From assembly GCA_017898095.1 (NCBI GenBank), contig JAGKQJ010000031.1, positions 1-32,880 of the forward strand: 32,880 bases of DNA, written 5' to 3'. Under the pieces are notes generated by a model. The model did no database searches and had not been told where the DNA came from. It saw only the letters and a program-made list of their open reading frames with translations. Of this stretch, positions 19,449 through 31,910 are shown piece after piece. A program made the position numbers and the translations under genes. The stretch is from Bacillaceae bacterium Marseille-Q3522 (GTDB lineage: Bacteria > Bacillota > Bacilli > Bacillales > Cytobacillaceae). Position 1 is the first letter of the stretch, and the number at the start of each line of letters is the position of its first letter.

Positions 19449-19591
19449 AATAGAAGAGATTATAAAAAAAACGGATCTAAAAGATTGATTTGGATCAGCT
19501 TTATTACAGTTCGTTTCACTTTATCGATGGTTTTGTATCAAGCTAAGTTAAAAAGAGACGTCAACTAGTTTAGGGGGGGGATTTATTTTTC

Positions 19592-20641
19592 ATGTGGAAA
19601 AAGTTTTTGGCTGTCACTGCGATCTTCTTCTTACTAGTTGCCTGCAGTCATCAAAAAGAAGTCGTAGAAGAAGAATCGGATGAAACACAGGATGTTACGG
19701 AGGAACCCGAACCGGTTCCTGAAGAGGAACCGGAATTCCCATTTTATTTTCCTTTAACAGGAATAGGGAGTGAAGAAGATACCGGGGGACGTTCCATTGC
19801 CGTAATGATTAATAATCATCCAAATGCCCGGCCTCAATCCGGATTGTATAAGGCGGATATTGTTTATGAATTAATTGCTGAAGGCGGCATTACCCGTTTT
19901 CTTGCAATATTCCAAAGTGAGAAACCGGAAATTGTCGGCCCTGTGAGAAGTGCGCGGGAGTATTATATTAAATTAGCGAAAGGCTACGACAGCTACTATA
20001 TTGCGCACGGCTATAGCGCCGATGCCGAAGAAATGTTGCGGAACGGCTTTATCGACCATATAAACGGCATGCAATATGACGGCACGCTGTTTCAACGGGC
20101 AAGCTTTCGCAAGGCACCGCATAATTCTTATATTACCTATGAGAACATTTTAAAAGGAGCAGAAAAACTCCAGTATGATTTGACGCGGATGCCAAAGGCT
20201 CTGCCATTTTTAAATGAGGAAGAAATAGCCCAGTTAAGCGGAGAAGCGGCAACAGATGTAACGGTCGATTATTTATCATCAGCGGATTTTTCTGCGAATT
20301 ATGTGTACGATGCTACTTCAGTAAAGTACAAGCGTTTTTCTAATCAGGAGCAAACGGTTGATTATGAGACAGGTGAACCGGTTCTGCTTGATAATATATT
20401 TATCGTCGAAACGGCTCATAGCATTATTGTAGAAACAGATAGAACTTCTATTGATTTAACCTCAGGCGGCAGAGGAATTTTATTGCAAAAAGGAAAATGG
20501 AATGAAATGGAATGGAGAAATGTGGATGGGCGAATCTTGCCGTATAAAAATGGAACTCCTGTTTCCTTTGTTCCAGGGAAAACATGGATTTCCGTCATCC
20601 CTGCAAATCCGGGCATAGAAGAAATCGTAACAATTCAGTAA
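19592..20641 (+). CDS. yerB: DUF3048 lipoprotein YerB
   Basis: A 349-residue lipoprotein: a signal peptide ends in the lipobox LLVAC with Cys18, then a Glu/Pro-rich linker (residues 24-50), then the DUF3048 domain beginning at FPFYFPLTG, with SIAVMINNHPNARPQSGL and GPVRSAREYYIKLAKGYDS. The molecular function of the family is unknown; it is exposed on the outer face of the membrane. The ATG is 11 bases after a run of eight G, an unusual ribosome site that could vary in length. It is followed closely by yerC. Confidence 0.9.
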   Translation: MWKKFLAVTAIFFLLVACSHQKEVVEEESDETQDVTEEPEPVPEEEPEFPFYFPLTGIGSEEDTGGRSIAVMINNHPNARPQSGLYKADIVYELIAEGGITRFLAIFQSEKPEIVGPVRSAREYYIKLAKGYDSYYIAHGYSADAEEMLRNGFIDHINGMQYDGTLFQRASFRKAPHNSYITYENILKGAEKLQYDLTRMPKALPFLNEEEIAQLSGEAATDVTVDYLSSADFSANYVYDATSVKYKRFSNQEQTVDYETGEPVLLDNIFIVETAHSIIVETDRTSIDLTSGGRGILLQKGKWNEMEWRNVDGRILPYKNGTPVSFVPGKTWISVIPANPGIEEIVTIQ

Positions 20642-20659
20642 GAAGAAGGAGTATTGGTC

Positions 20660-20971
20660 ATGCAAATAGATAAATTGAGAGGGAAGGAATTAGATCAATT
20701 ATTTTATTCTATTTTATCTTTGAAAAATTTAGAAGAATGCTATCGTTTTTTTGATGATCTGTGCACCGTCAACGAAATCCAAGCGCTGTCACAGCGTCTT
20801 GAGGTTGCGAGAATGCTGAATGAGGGAAAAACGTACCACACGATCGAAACAGAAACCGGTGCAAGTACAGCAACCATTTCGCGGGTGAAACGTTGTTTGA
20901 ATTATGGCAATGATGCTTATGTCATGGCACTTGACCGTGTCAAGGAAATGAGGAGAGAGGAAACGGAATAG
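20660..20971 (+). CDS. yerC: TrpR-like DNA-binding protein YerC
   Basis: A 103-residue protein of the YerC/YecD family, related to the Trp repressor. The helix-turn-helix spans about residues 56-79 (GKTYHTIETETGASTATISRVKRCL; read ARMLNEGKTYHTIE then TGASTATISRVKRCLN). Targets are not known. AAGGAG at 20646-20651 is well placed for the ATG at 20660 but too close to the in-frame TTG at 20654. It is 18 bases from yerB, so the two are probably cotranscribed. Confidence 0.9.
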   Translation: MQIDKLRGKELDQLFYSILSLKNLEECYRFFDDLCTVNEIQALSQRLEVARMLNEGKTYHTIETETGASTATISRVKRCLNYGNDAYVMALDRVKEMRREETE

Positions 20972-21087
20972 GACTTTCCGGGCGGGAACATTGCCGGCTT
21001 AGTTCTGGTATGAATCGGGTTGGACAAGGGATGGCTTATTGCCATCTCCATCGTCCGGAGAATAGGAAAGGCTAAGGAAAATTGAAA

Positions 21088-21129
21088 AATAGTTTGTGAA
21101 AATTTCCGTTCTAATTTTTACAAACTATT
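21088..21129. other. 17-bp inverted repeat downstream of yerC
   Basis: AATAGTTTGTGAAAATT (21088-21104) pairs with AATTTTTACAAACTATT (21113-21129), with one G-T pair and an 8-base loop. On the minus strand it is followed by a T-rich stretch and could terminate leftward transcription; on the plus strand no T-run follows. Confidence 0.55.
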
Positions 21130-21352
21130 GGTGTAATTTACTGAAATTATGTGATTATTTTCACAAACAAAAGTACAAAATTAAATTAACTGGAACAGTG
21201 CCAGGTATTTATTTTCTTCTGTTTTTTCTCGGGTTAGGACAATGGATATGAAATGATTTATATTTTAAACCGAGTATCCCTACTATTGTAATATTTTATC
21301 TGGCAGGGATCATCCTTTCACGGACAATTGTATTTGTATTAATGAAAAAATA
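21096..21352 (+). pseudogene. Remnant of a small membrane protein with an in-frame UGA
   Basis: One frame (codon positions 21096 to the TAG at 21350-21352) is open except for a TGA at 21249-21251. It reads KLTGTVPGIYFLLFFLGLGQWI, stop, then NDLYFKPSIPTIVIFYLAG and a closing IVFVLMKK: two plausible membrane segments that together look like one small membrane protein. There is no ribosome site, and the inverted repeat lies across the 5' part. A terminator follows. I do not recognise the family; a degraded gene is the simplest reading. Confidence 0.4.
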
Positions 21353-21393
21353 GAATCAAGATTTTATGCCTGTAAATTCTCCATTATATACTG

Positions 21394-21440
21394 GGACAGC
21401 TATCCGTATCTTTCCTTCGCGGCTAGCTGTCCTTTTTTTT
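21394..21440 (+). terminator. Intrinsic terminator, rightward
   Basis: GGACAGCTA (21394-21402) pairs with TAGCTGTCC (21424-21432) and eight T follow. The T-run touches the stop codon of the convergent acetyltransferase gene. It would end transcription from yerB-yerC or from the small remnant. Confidence 0.8.
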
Positions 21441-22569
21441 AAAAGAAATCCATAAAATAAGTCTTTAAAGGAGGTATTTTTTCTTCCAGTGCACTGGCGG
21501 TATCCCGGTTACCGCGGATGAAATTCATTTCATAAAGCTCCATCGGTCTTTTATACCCTGTCAGGATTGCTGTCAGCGCATTTATATTCATTTCAAGAAC
21601 AGGATCGTCCCCTTCATCCTCTCCAAGCCGGTACGTAATGTTGTTCCATGGAGCAAACTCGTCATTGATGGAAAGGCTTAGTGATTGCTCGGTGTGTAAA
21701 AAGTTGTATCTCGCAAGCACTTCTTTAACATTGACAATTCGCGCCATAAAATAAGGAATGATTTCGATTTTTTGTTTCGGCTGCTGCAGCAAATACGGAA
21801 AAGGGTCGTGAACGGAAGTATTGATAATGGCACGATCTATCATCGAATCATGCTGGCAAATAAAATTCCATAATTGGCTGCGCGCTTCGTAATTTAACCA
21901 GACATATTCTTCCACAGTCATGATGTTGTCTTTTACACTATATAATAAATATCCCTGACCATTTCCTTCTCCGTCATAATAAACGGCAATTTGCTCATCA
22001 CTATAAACACTATTTTTCCACCAATCAGACGTGCGAATCAGCGGACCGGAATAAAATGTGCTGAATGCTTGATAGATCTTTTCAAACTCCAAACGATGAG
22101 ACTCTTTTTTATAACGTATTATCGTACCGGACGGACGCCCAATCGGAGATAAATTAGCTTTTTCAATCGTTATTTTCTTTACGTCCGTTAATACTTCCCA
22201 GCCAAATTTCCGGTAAAAAGAAATATCGAAGGGATGCAGGAAGGACAAGAACTGTTTGTTCTGATTCATTTCCGACAATGCTGCAGTCAATAATTTTTTT
22301 ACATATCCTTTTCTCCTATATTCCGGGTAGGTAGCGACTCCGGCAATTCCGCCCATATTCCATTGCTGCCCGTTCACATTTACTTTTAAGGAAAGGATAT
22401 GAAGTTTAGAGGCGAGTTCGTCTTCATCCCAAATACTTAAAATCGTATGCTTGTCCATTTTTTGCAGAGCAGTTTCCAGTGCTTTTTCCGTTAATGTATA
22501 TTGAAAAGCGTACATCGATAATTGTGCTGCCTTCAAATACTCTTGGTTCGTTAATTTCCGCAATTCCAT
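21439..22569 (-). CDS. Eis-like GNAT N-acetyltransferase with SCP2-type C terminus
   Basis: A 376-residue protein with the architecture of the Eis-like acetyltransferases: an N-terminal GNAT domain with the acetyl-CoA loop GVATYPEYRRKGYVKKLL near residue 78, a second degenerate GNAT region, and a C-terminal sterol-carrier-like domain ending in LEEKIPPLKTYFMDFF, whose C-terminal carboxylate is a likely active-site part in this family. Eis proteins acetylate amines such as aminoglycosides in mycobacteria; the substrate here is unknown. GGCGGAG precedes the ATG. It is divergent from pcrB and convergent with the yerABC group. Confidence 0.82.
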   Translation of the reverse strand: MELRKLTNQEYLKAAQLSMYAFQYTLTEKALETALQKMDKHTILSIWDEDELASKLHILSLKVNVNGQQWNMGGIAGVATYPEYRRKGYVKKLLTAALSEMNQNKQFLSFLHPFDISFYRKFGWEVLTDVKKITIEKANLSPIGRPSGTIIRYKKESHRLEFEKIYQAFSTFYSGPLIRTSDWWKNSVYSDEQIAVYYDGEGNGQGYLLYSVKDNIMTVEEYVWLNYEARSQLWNFICQHDSMIDRAIINTSVHDPFPYLLQQPKQKIEIIPYFMARIVNVKEVLARYNFLHTEQSLSLSINDEFAPWNNITYRLGEDEGDDPVLEMNINALTAILTGYKRPMELYEMNFIRGNRDTASALEEKIPPLKTYFMDFF

Positions 22570-22754
22570 TGTATCTCCGCCTTTCTTTTAACATATTTCT
22601 CGATTAACAGATAAAAATCCTGCAAAAAAAAGCTTTTCTTTTGCGAAATTTTTTTAGTGAAAGCCCTCTGTTTTAAGCTGAATATGGCGGGAAAATGAAA
22701 ACAGGAACACTTTATTTTGTACCTGCGAAAAGCGGGAAAACTCCTTTTTCAATG

Positions 22755-22763
22755 TGTTATAAT
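22755..22763 (+). promoter_or_regulatory. Extended -10 promoter for pcrB
   Basis: TGTTATAAT is a perfect extended -10 (TGn plus TATAAT). No -35 match is seen, which extended -10 promoters tolerate. The predicted start near 22770 gives a leader of about 26 nt to the pcrB ATG. Confidence 0.65.
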
Positions 22764-22795
22764 GTGATAATGGACTGTAAAATGGAGGCATGTGT

Positions 22796-23491
22796 ATGTA
22801 CGATTTTCGCGAGTGGAAGCATGTGTTTAAGCTCGATCCCAATAAGTCTATAACGGATGAAGATTTAGAAAAAATCTGTGAATCGAAGACAGACGCGGTT
22901 ATGATTGGCGGTACAGACGGTGTAACCTTGGAAAAAGTATTAAACCTGATGGCCCGTGTGCGCCGCTACAGCGTTCCTTGCGTATTAGAGGTATCCGCGA
23001 TAGAAGCTGTGACACCGGGATTCGATCTATATTTCATTCCAACGGTCTTAAACAGCGGTGAGACAAAGTGGATAACCGGGCTGCATCATGAAGCATTGAA
23101 GGAATTTGCTGCGCTGATGAATTGGGATGAGGTTGTTGTTCAAGGTTATTGCATTTTAAATGAAAATAGTAAAGTTGCAGCCTTAACAAATGCAAATACT
23201 GCGCTGACAACTGAAGATGTAACGGCTTATGCAATGCTGGCAGAAAGAATTTTTAAGCTGCCGATTTTTTATGTGGAATACAGCGGGACATATGGCGATC
23301 CTGCAATTGTAGAAGCTGTAAAGCAAGCATTAACAGAAACAAGACTCTTCTATGGCGGCGGGATTAAAACTTTTGCCCAGGCGAAAGAAATGGCTGCGTA
23401 TGCGGATGTTATTGTAGTCGGCAATCTTATCTATGAAGATATAGAAGAAGCGTTAAAAACTGTACAAGCATCCGATAAAGCGTTGTTTTAA
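22796..23491 (+). CDS. pcrB: Heptaprenylglyceryl phosphate synthase
   Basis: A 231-residue TIM-barrel prenyltransferase of the GGGP synthase/PcrB family, which in Bacillus joins heptaprenyl diphosphate to sn-glycerol-1-phosphate. Motifs are [11 protein letters not shown] near residue 9, [12 protein letters not shown] near residue 32, [25 protein letters not shown] near residue 61, [11 protein letters not shown] near residue 157 and [17 protein letters not shown] near residue 182 (phosphate binding). GGAGG at 22784-22788 fits the ATG at 22796 but is too close to the ATG at 22790. It is 56 bp ahead of pcrA. Confidence 0.95.
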   Translation: MYDFREWKHVFKLDPNKSITDEDLEKICESKTDAVMIGGTDGVTLEKVLNLMARVRRYSVPCVLEVSAIEAVTPGFDLYFIPTVLNSGETKWITGLHHEALKEFAALMNWDEVVVQGYCILNENSKVAALTNANTALTTEDVTAYAMLAERIFKLPIFYVEYSGTYGDPAIVEAVKQALTETRLFYGGGIKTFAQAKEMAAYADVIVVGNLIYEDIEEALKTVQASDKALF

Positions 23492-23547
23492 AAGAAAAAT
23501 TAAGCTACAATAGAAAGGGAACGTACGTTTGAATAGGTGGTGAAAAG

Positions 23548-24315
23548 ATGCATTTTTTAACAGAAAAAATAGTCAGCGGACTAAATAAAGAACAGAAGCA
23601 AGCTGTAAAAACAACTGATGGACCGCTCTTAATTATGGCGGGGGCCGGTAGCGGAAAAACAAGGGTGTTGACTAACCGCATTGCTTATTTAATCGTCGAA
23701 AAGGGTGTCAATCCGTATAATATTTTGGCGATTACCTTCACAAATAAGGCAGCAAAGGAAATGCGTGACCGGATCCGGAAAATGATGGGCGGAGCAGCAG
23801 AGGAAATTTGGATATCGACCTTCCACTCAATGTGTGTCCGGATTTTACGGAGAGATATTGACCGGTTCGGCTTTCATCGTAATTTTACGATTTTGGATCC
23901 AACCGATCAACAGTCTGTCATAAAAGGAATCTTAAAGGATAAGAATATCGATGTGAAAAAATTTGCTCCCCGAGCCTTGCTTGCCTCTATTAGCAGTGCA
24001 AAAAATGATTTAATTACAGAAGAAGAGTTTGCTCAAAAAACCGGTAATTATTATGAAAAAGTTGTTAGTGATGTTTATACAGAATATCAAAAAAGGCTGC
24101 GCAGAAATCAGGCGCTTGATTTTGATGACCTCATCATGACAACCATCCAACTTTTTAAGAGAGTACCGGAAGTGTTGGAATATTACCAAAGGAAATTTCA
24201 ATATATTCATGTTGATGAATACCAGGATACGAACAAAGCACAGTATATTTTAGTGAAACTTTTGGCAAACCGTTTTAAAAATATTTGTGTTGTTGGTGAC
24301 TCCGATCAATCAATC
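23548..24315 (+). CDS. pcrA: ATP-dependent DNA helicase PcrA, exon 1 (N-terminal 256 residues)
   Basis: The first part of the superfamily 1A helicase PcrA, a 3'-5' translocase for repair and replication of some plasmids. It contains the Q motif [10 protein letters not shown], Walker [10 protein letters not shown] near residue 33, motif Ia [14 protein letters not shown], motif [14 protein letters not shown] near residue 224, and the first half of motif [12 protein letters not shown]. At 24316 a group II intron begins; reading on in frame stops after three residues. Exon 1 ends exactly on a codon boundary. Joined to exon 2 the protein would be 735 residues, close to B. subtilis PcrA. The ATG follows AGGTGG. 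Confidence 0.95.
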
Positions 24316-24957
24316 GTGCGCCCATAAGGGCATTACAGTTTTCACCATTTGGCGGTGAATTAGCAGAGAACAGCTAATGTATCAACAGACTTATTTTGGA
24401 GGGAAACCAAAGAGGGAGTGTAGCATGTCTGTAAAGTCATAAGTCAACTAAGGTAGCAAATGGTTGCGACTGAATGGCGAGATATAAAAGATAAGTATAA
24501 GGAAGAAGGCTAAACTGCTTGAAGAACAGACTGAGCGGGATCATGGTCGCCTGTTAGGAAAGCTATTTGACACCTAACATCAATCCTCGTAGACGAAATA
24601 AATGCATTCGAATACGAATAAGGAATAGTAATAAATTGATACTATTCCTTGTGTTCTCGTAAAAAGGATTGACGCGCTTGTAGAAACAAGAAAAGGTCGA
24701 ACGTTCCTTCCGACAACTTACCAAAGCCAAACTGTAATGTGCTAAATGGGGATTACCTAAGTTGGAATGCTAATGTATTAGCTATGCGAAATGCCTTTAG
24801 GGTGATAAATTCTAAGTTGAGAGACAAGGAAGATGACGCTGAATATCCAATATGGTAACGGAGCTTCCGTAGTAGTTCGAGCTAGGGAAAGCCTAGTACA
24901 TGGCGAAGGGAAGCAGCTTACATTGTATAAACAAAATAAGAAGGAGCGAAATGCTCT

Positions 24958-26769
24958 ATGCAAAATTCTGAAAATGTCTTATACAATTTATCCAAACAAG
25001 CCAAGGATGAACATTTCATTTTTGATCGTTTGTACAGAAATCTCTATAACGTAAATTTCTATTATAAAGCCTATGCAAATATCTATGCTAATGATGGCAG
25101 TGCCACAAAAGGGGTAACTAATGAAACAGCGGATGGTTTTGGAGATGAGAGGATCAATCAAATTATTGAAAGCCTCAGAGACGAAAGTTACCAACCAAAT
25201 CCAGCTAGACGCACTTATATTCCAAAGAAAGATGGAAATAAGAGACCATTAGGAATTCCTACATTCACGGACAGAATCGTACAAGAAATTTGCCGAATGT
25301 TACTAGAAGCGATATACGAACCTGGTTTCTTAGAGTGCTCGCACGGTTTCAGACCTGAAAGAAGTTGTCACACAGCACTAGTACAAATTAAACAAACCTT
25401 TACTGGAGTCAACTGGTTCATCGAAGGCGATATTAAAGGCTTTTTCGACAATATTGATCATCACACACTCATAAATGTATTGAGAAAACGAATTAAGGAT
25501 GATAAATTCATCAGACTCATTTGGAAATTTCTAAAGGCAGGATACATAGAAGATTGGCGCTTCCATAAAACGTACAGCGGTACTCCACAAGGCGGAATCG
25601 CTAGCCCCATTCTAGCCAATATCTACCTAAATGAGTTTGACAAATTCGTGATAAATACACTTAAAAGTGAGTTTGAAGTTGGTAAACCGAAGAGTCGTAA
25701 AAGAAATACTGAATATCGCACAAATGAAGCAAGGGTTCGAATACTGGGTAAGAAAATTGACTTAGAAACCGATCCTTTAAAAAGGGAAGAAATGATAAAA
25801 GCACGCAAGGAAATCAGAAAACAAATGTTAAACCTTCCTTACTATGAACCCAAAAATGAAGGATATAAAAGCCTGTCTTACGTAAGATATGCTGATGACT
25901 TCATTTTAGGTATACACGGTAGTAAAGAAGACTGTGAATCGCTTAAAGAGAAGATGAGCATTTTCTTGAATGATAATCTCAAATTGGAGTTGTCGGAAGA
26001 AAAAACGCTCATTACTAATAGTAAAAACAGAGCAAGATTTCTTAGCTATGATATCGAAGTGAATAGGAAACATGATGCAAAAAGGGATAAAAACGGAAAA
26101 ACTAGAAGAGGGTATCATGGTAAAGTAAGTTTTTTTGTCCCACCGGGAACAATTGAAAAAGTTATCATGAACCACAAAATGGTTAAAGATATCAATGCGA
26201 AGGAATGGAAAATACTCCATAGACCATCGCTGTTAAAACTAACTCCATTAGAAATAGTTGAGTCCTATAACTCGGAACTTCGTGGGTTATATAACTACTA
26301 TTGTCTCGCTCTTAATGTGTCTCATAAAATGTGGCAACTACGCTATGTTATGGAATATAGCTGTTTGAAAACACTCGCTGGGAAATTTAGAATAAGCATA
26401 GGAAAAATAAAAGAAAAATATAGAGATGGTAAACATTGGGGTATACCTTATGAGACGAAAAAGGCAAAGAAGATAGCCTATTTCTATAAAGAACCCCTTA
26501 CAGTAAAAGAATCAGCAGGAAAAGCTGATGTTGACGTCATACCAAACTGGCACAAATATCAAAATACATCTGAAATGGAAAAACGTCTGAAAGCTAAAGA
26601 ATGTGAATTATGTGGACAAAATGACCCAACGTTAAAGTATGAAGTTCATCATGTAAACAAAATGAAGAATTTGAAAGGCAAAGAACGCTGGGAAGTAGTT
26701 ATGATTGGCAAACAACGTAAAACTCTAATTGTGTGTCAAGAGTGCCACATTAATATTCACAAAGGATAA
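24958..26769 (+). CDS. Group II intron reverse transcriptase/maturase with HNH endonuclease
   Basis: A 603-residue intron-encoded protein. RT blocks run in order: IPKKDGNKRPLGIPTFTDRI near residue 83, EGDIKGFFDNIDHH near residue 153, TPQGGIASPILANIYLNEFD near residue 206 and the catalytic SYVRYADDFILG near residue 306. The maturase (X) region follows at about 390-500. The C-terminal HNH module has CELCGQ near residue 550, the EVHHVNK pair and CQECHINIHKG at the end, with the four Cys and the key His residues present. It looks intact, so the intron may still splice with its own help and move. AAGGAGCG lies about 11 bases before the ATG. Confidence 0.94.
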   Translation: MQNSENVLYNLSKQAKDEHFIFDRLYRNLYNVNFYYKAYANIYANDGSATKGVTNETADGFGDERINQIIESLRDESYQPNPARRTYIPKKDGNKRPLGIPTFTDRIVQEICRMLLEAIYEPGFLECSHGFRPERSCHTALVQIKQTFTGVNWFIEGDIKGFFDNIDHHTLINVLRKRIKDDKFIRLIWKFLKAGYIEDWRFHKTYSGTPQGGIASPILANIYLNEFDKFVINTLKSEFEVGKPKSRKRNTEYRTNEARVRILGKKIDLETDPLKREEMIKARKEIRKQMLNLPYYEPKNEGYKSLSYVRYADDFILGIHGSKEDCESLKEKMSIFLNDNLKLELSEEKTLITNSKNRARFLSYDIEVNRKHDAKRDKNGKTRRGYHGKVSFFVPPGTIEKVIMNHKMVKDINAKEWKILHRPSLLKLTPLEIVESYNSELRGLYNYYCLALNVSHKMWQLRYVMEYSCLKTLAGKFRISIGKIKEKYRDGKHWGIPYETKKAKKIAYFYKEPLTVKESAGKADVDVIPNWHKYQNTSEMEKRLKAKECELCGQNDPTLKYEVHHVNKMKNLKGKERWEVVMIGKQRKTLIVCQECHINIHKG

Positions 26770-26785
26770 ATATGATGTAAGTGGA

Positions 26786-26819
26786 GAGCCGTATACTCTG
26801 AGAGGAGTACGTACGGTTC
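26786..26819 (+). ncRNA. Group II intron domain V
   Basis: A 34-nt hairpin: GAGCCGTA pairs with TACGGTTC, an asymmetric ACG bulge follows, and ACTCT/GGAGT closes a GAGA (GNRA) tetraloop. The AGC triad is at positions 2-4. These are the invariant features of domain V, the catalytic core of the ribozyme. Domain VI and the 3' border lie in the next 61 bases, which include a terminal GGGT-ACTT-ACCC hairpin. Confidence 0.93.
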
Positions 26820-26880
26820 GGAGGGGAGTGCTTGGAAACCTGCTGTCTAAATACAGTAAGGCGCTGGGTACTTACCCTAC

Positions 26881-30344
<3,464 letters not shown>

Positions 30345-30404
30345 TAGCCCCTTTTGGACTAAATGATATTTGTATAAATAACAAATATGAGGAGGTAAAC
30401 CGAT

Positions 30405-31562
30405 GTGAAAAAAATCTTTCTGGCTAGTCTCTCTATGTTCTTGTTACTGGCAGGATGTGTTCCCAACTTTAATCGTGAAGAAGAGGTTGTACAGCAAACC
30501 GGAGATGCTAATGAAAATGAGAAGGCAACCATTCCGAAATACAAAGTTTCTGATGAATATTACCAGACAATATTGCCATTTAAGCCGTCGGAATCAAGGG
30601 GACTTGTGGTCAATAATTTGAACACGAAATATGATATTAATGAGTTTGAGACAGGTTTAATGAGAGCCGCGCAGCGTACATTTGATCCGAAAAGATATGT
30701 CTTCCAGGAGGGGCAGTTGCTTGACAGTGAAACTGTCCGTTCCTGGTTAAACCGCAATTTTACATCGGAACAGCTGCAAAGCAGACAATTATCAGAGGAA
30801 GAAAATCTAGGATTGAATCCTGTTGATGACGGGCAGGGAGATGCAAGAGAACGAGCCGAAAAGAGCCCGATTTATTTGGCTCATATTATGGAACATAATT
30901 ATTTGGAAAAAGTAGATGAAAAAACAGTTCGCCTTGGCGGCATTGTGATCGGACTTGCGTTAAACTCGATTTATTATTATCAGGCAGATGGTCTCTCCTA
31001 TGAACAAGCGATCGATCAGGCAAAGCTTGAAAGTGAAGGAAAAAGAATTGCCCAGGAAATTGTCAACCGCTTGCGGGGCATGGAAGACGCAGGCGATGTA
31101 CCAATTACAGTTGCTTTATTTAAGCAGGCGCCAAAAACTTCTGTAGTTCCGGGAAATTTCTTCGCAGTTGCAACGGCTGCAAAAGGAAGCAGTGATTTAG
31201 GAGATTGGCAGAATATAAATGAGAAATACATTTTATTTCCTCCAGAAGAAACAACAAATGAAAGCCAGCAGTTTGAAAAATTTAAACAGGAAGTGGCTGA
31301 CTATTTTCCAAATTTCAATGGGATTGTTGGCAGAGGATTTTATGTCGATAATCAATTAAGAGAGCTTTCAATTGAAATTCCGATTCAATTTTATGGGAAA
31401 GCCGAAGGAATTGGGTTTACACAATTTATCACTGGGAAAGTGGTCGAAATTTTTCCAAATGATTTTTCAGTGCAAGTAAGTATTACTTCGATCAATGGAC
31501 CAGAAGCTTTAATCGTTCGCAAAGCCGGCGAAGATGAGCCGTTTGTCCATATATATGACTGA
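30405..31562 (+). CDS. camS: CamS-family lipoprotein (YerH)
   Basis: A 385-residue lipoprotein with signal peptide MKKIFLASLSMFLLLAGC and lipid-modified Cys18, followed by the CamS domain (RGLVVNNLNTKYDINEFETGLMRAAQRTF, then VYFQEG-like and GIVIGLALNSIYYY). In staphylococci the CamS signal peptide releases a pheromone active on enterococci; in Bacillus (YerH) the role is unknown. The start is GTG at 30405 after GAGGAGG; an ATG two bases upstream in another frame is followed at once by TGA. An 8-bp inverted repeat ATATTTGT/ACAAATAT (30366-30388) abuts the ribosome site. Confidence 0.9.
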   Translation: MKKIFLASLSMFLLLAGCVPNFNREEEVVQQTGDANENEKATIPKYKVSDEYYQTILPFKPSESRGLVVNNLNTKYDINEFETGLMRAAQRTFDPKRYVFQEGQLLDSETVRSWLNRNFTSEQLQSRQLSEEENLGLNPVDDGQGDARERAEKSPIYLAHIMEHNYLEKVDEKTVRLGGIVIGLALNSIYYYQADGLSYEQAIDQAKLESEGKRIAQEIVNRLRGMEDAGDVPITVALFKQAPKTSVVPGNFFAVATAAKGSSDLGDWQNINEKYILFPPEETTNESQQFEKFKQEVADYFPNFNGIVGRGFYVDNQLRELSIEIPIQFYGKAEGIGFTQFITGKVVEIFPNDFSVQVSITSINGPEALIVRKAGEDEPFVHIYD

Positions 31563-31630
31563 AGATGGACTAATATCATGATTGATTCATTTTTTCACAT
31601 AGCTTGAAATAGTGGTATTCGAATTATTAG

Positions 31631-31662
31631 TGCGCCGGATTCCGGCGCAAATTTATTTTTTT
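31631..31662 (+). terminator. Terminator after camS
   Basis: TGCGCCGG (31631-31638) pairs with CCGGCGCA (31642-31649) around a 3-nt loop, followed by AATTTATTTTTTT. It ends the pcrB-pcrA-ligA-camS unit. Confidence 0.85.
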
Positions 31663-31749
31663 GAAACGTAATTTACTTATTAATTCATGGTAACATTGTC
31701 CTGTATCATTTCGTTCTTTTACTAAAACTTTTTTACTAAATAGCAGTCT

Positions 31750-31866
31750 TCTTCATTTAATGAAGCTAGTTTTACACAATTGTCTTTAAGGTTTTTGTCG
31801 TATAAACATGACAATTGTCCGAATTTCTCGTTTTAAATCGAAATTTCTTGTCATTACATGTATAAT
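31750..31866 (+). promoter_or_regulatory. Candidate control region of the two downstream genes
   Basis: The region carries two identical palindromes ACAATTGT (31776-31783 and 31811-31818), 35 bases apart centre to centre, a CTTCAT-TTA-ATGAAG palindrome (31750-31764) and a TATAAT (31861-31866) with no good -35. The pair of palindromes could be an operator, but the regulator is unknown. The rest of 31663-31910 shows nothing else. Confidence 0.35.
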
Positions 31867-31910
31867 AGATAAATGTAAAATAATTGATTGAAGTTAGGGA
31901 GGATCCAATA

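Larger units (their letters stand above)
24316..26880 (+). mobile_element. Group II intron inserted in pcrA, with intron-encoded protein
   Basis: The 5' end is GTGCGCCC (group II consensus GUGYG) and the 3' end is CCCTAC (AY ending). These borders rejoin pcrA codons exactly (DQSI then YRWRGA). A 34-nt domain V with a GAGA tetraloop lies at 26786-26819. The exon bases TCAATC just before the 5' border (likely IBS1) have a perfect complement, GATTGA, at 24667-24672, a candidate EBS1. The 640 nt before the internal gene would hold domains I-III. The element lies in the coding orientation and has the parts needed for splicing and retrohoming. I leave its ORF class unassigned. Confidence 0.93.

Noticed and set aside
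19495-19530. Possible third copy of the AGTTTCACTTTA repeat end near GTTTCACTTTATCGATGG
   Set aside because: Only about 11 bases match and the left end is missing, so chance similarity is likely.
22621-22645. GCAAAAAAAAGC/TTTTCTTTTGC palindrome between the acetyltransferase and pcrB
   Set aside because: It is A/T-rich and low in complexity; it could form a weak hairpin but there is no gene end nearby that needs one.
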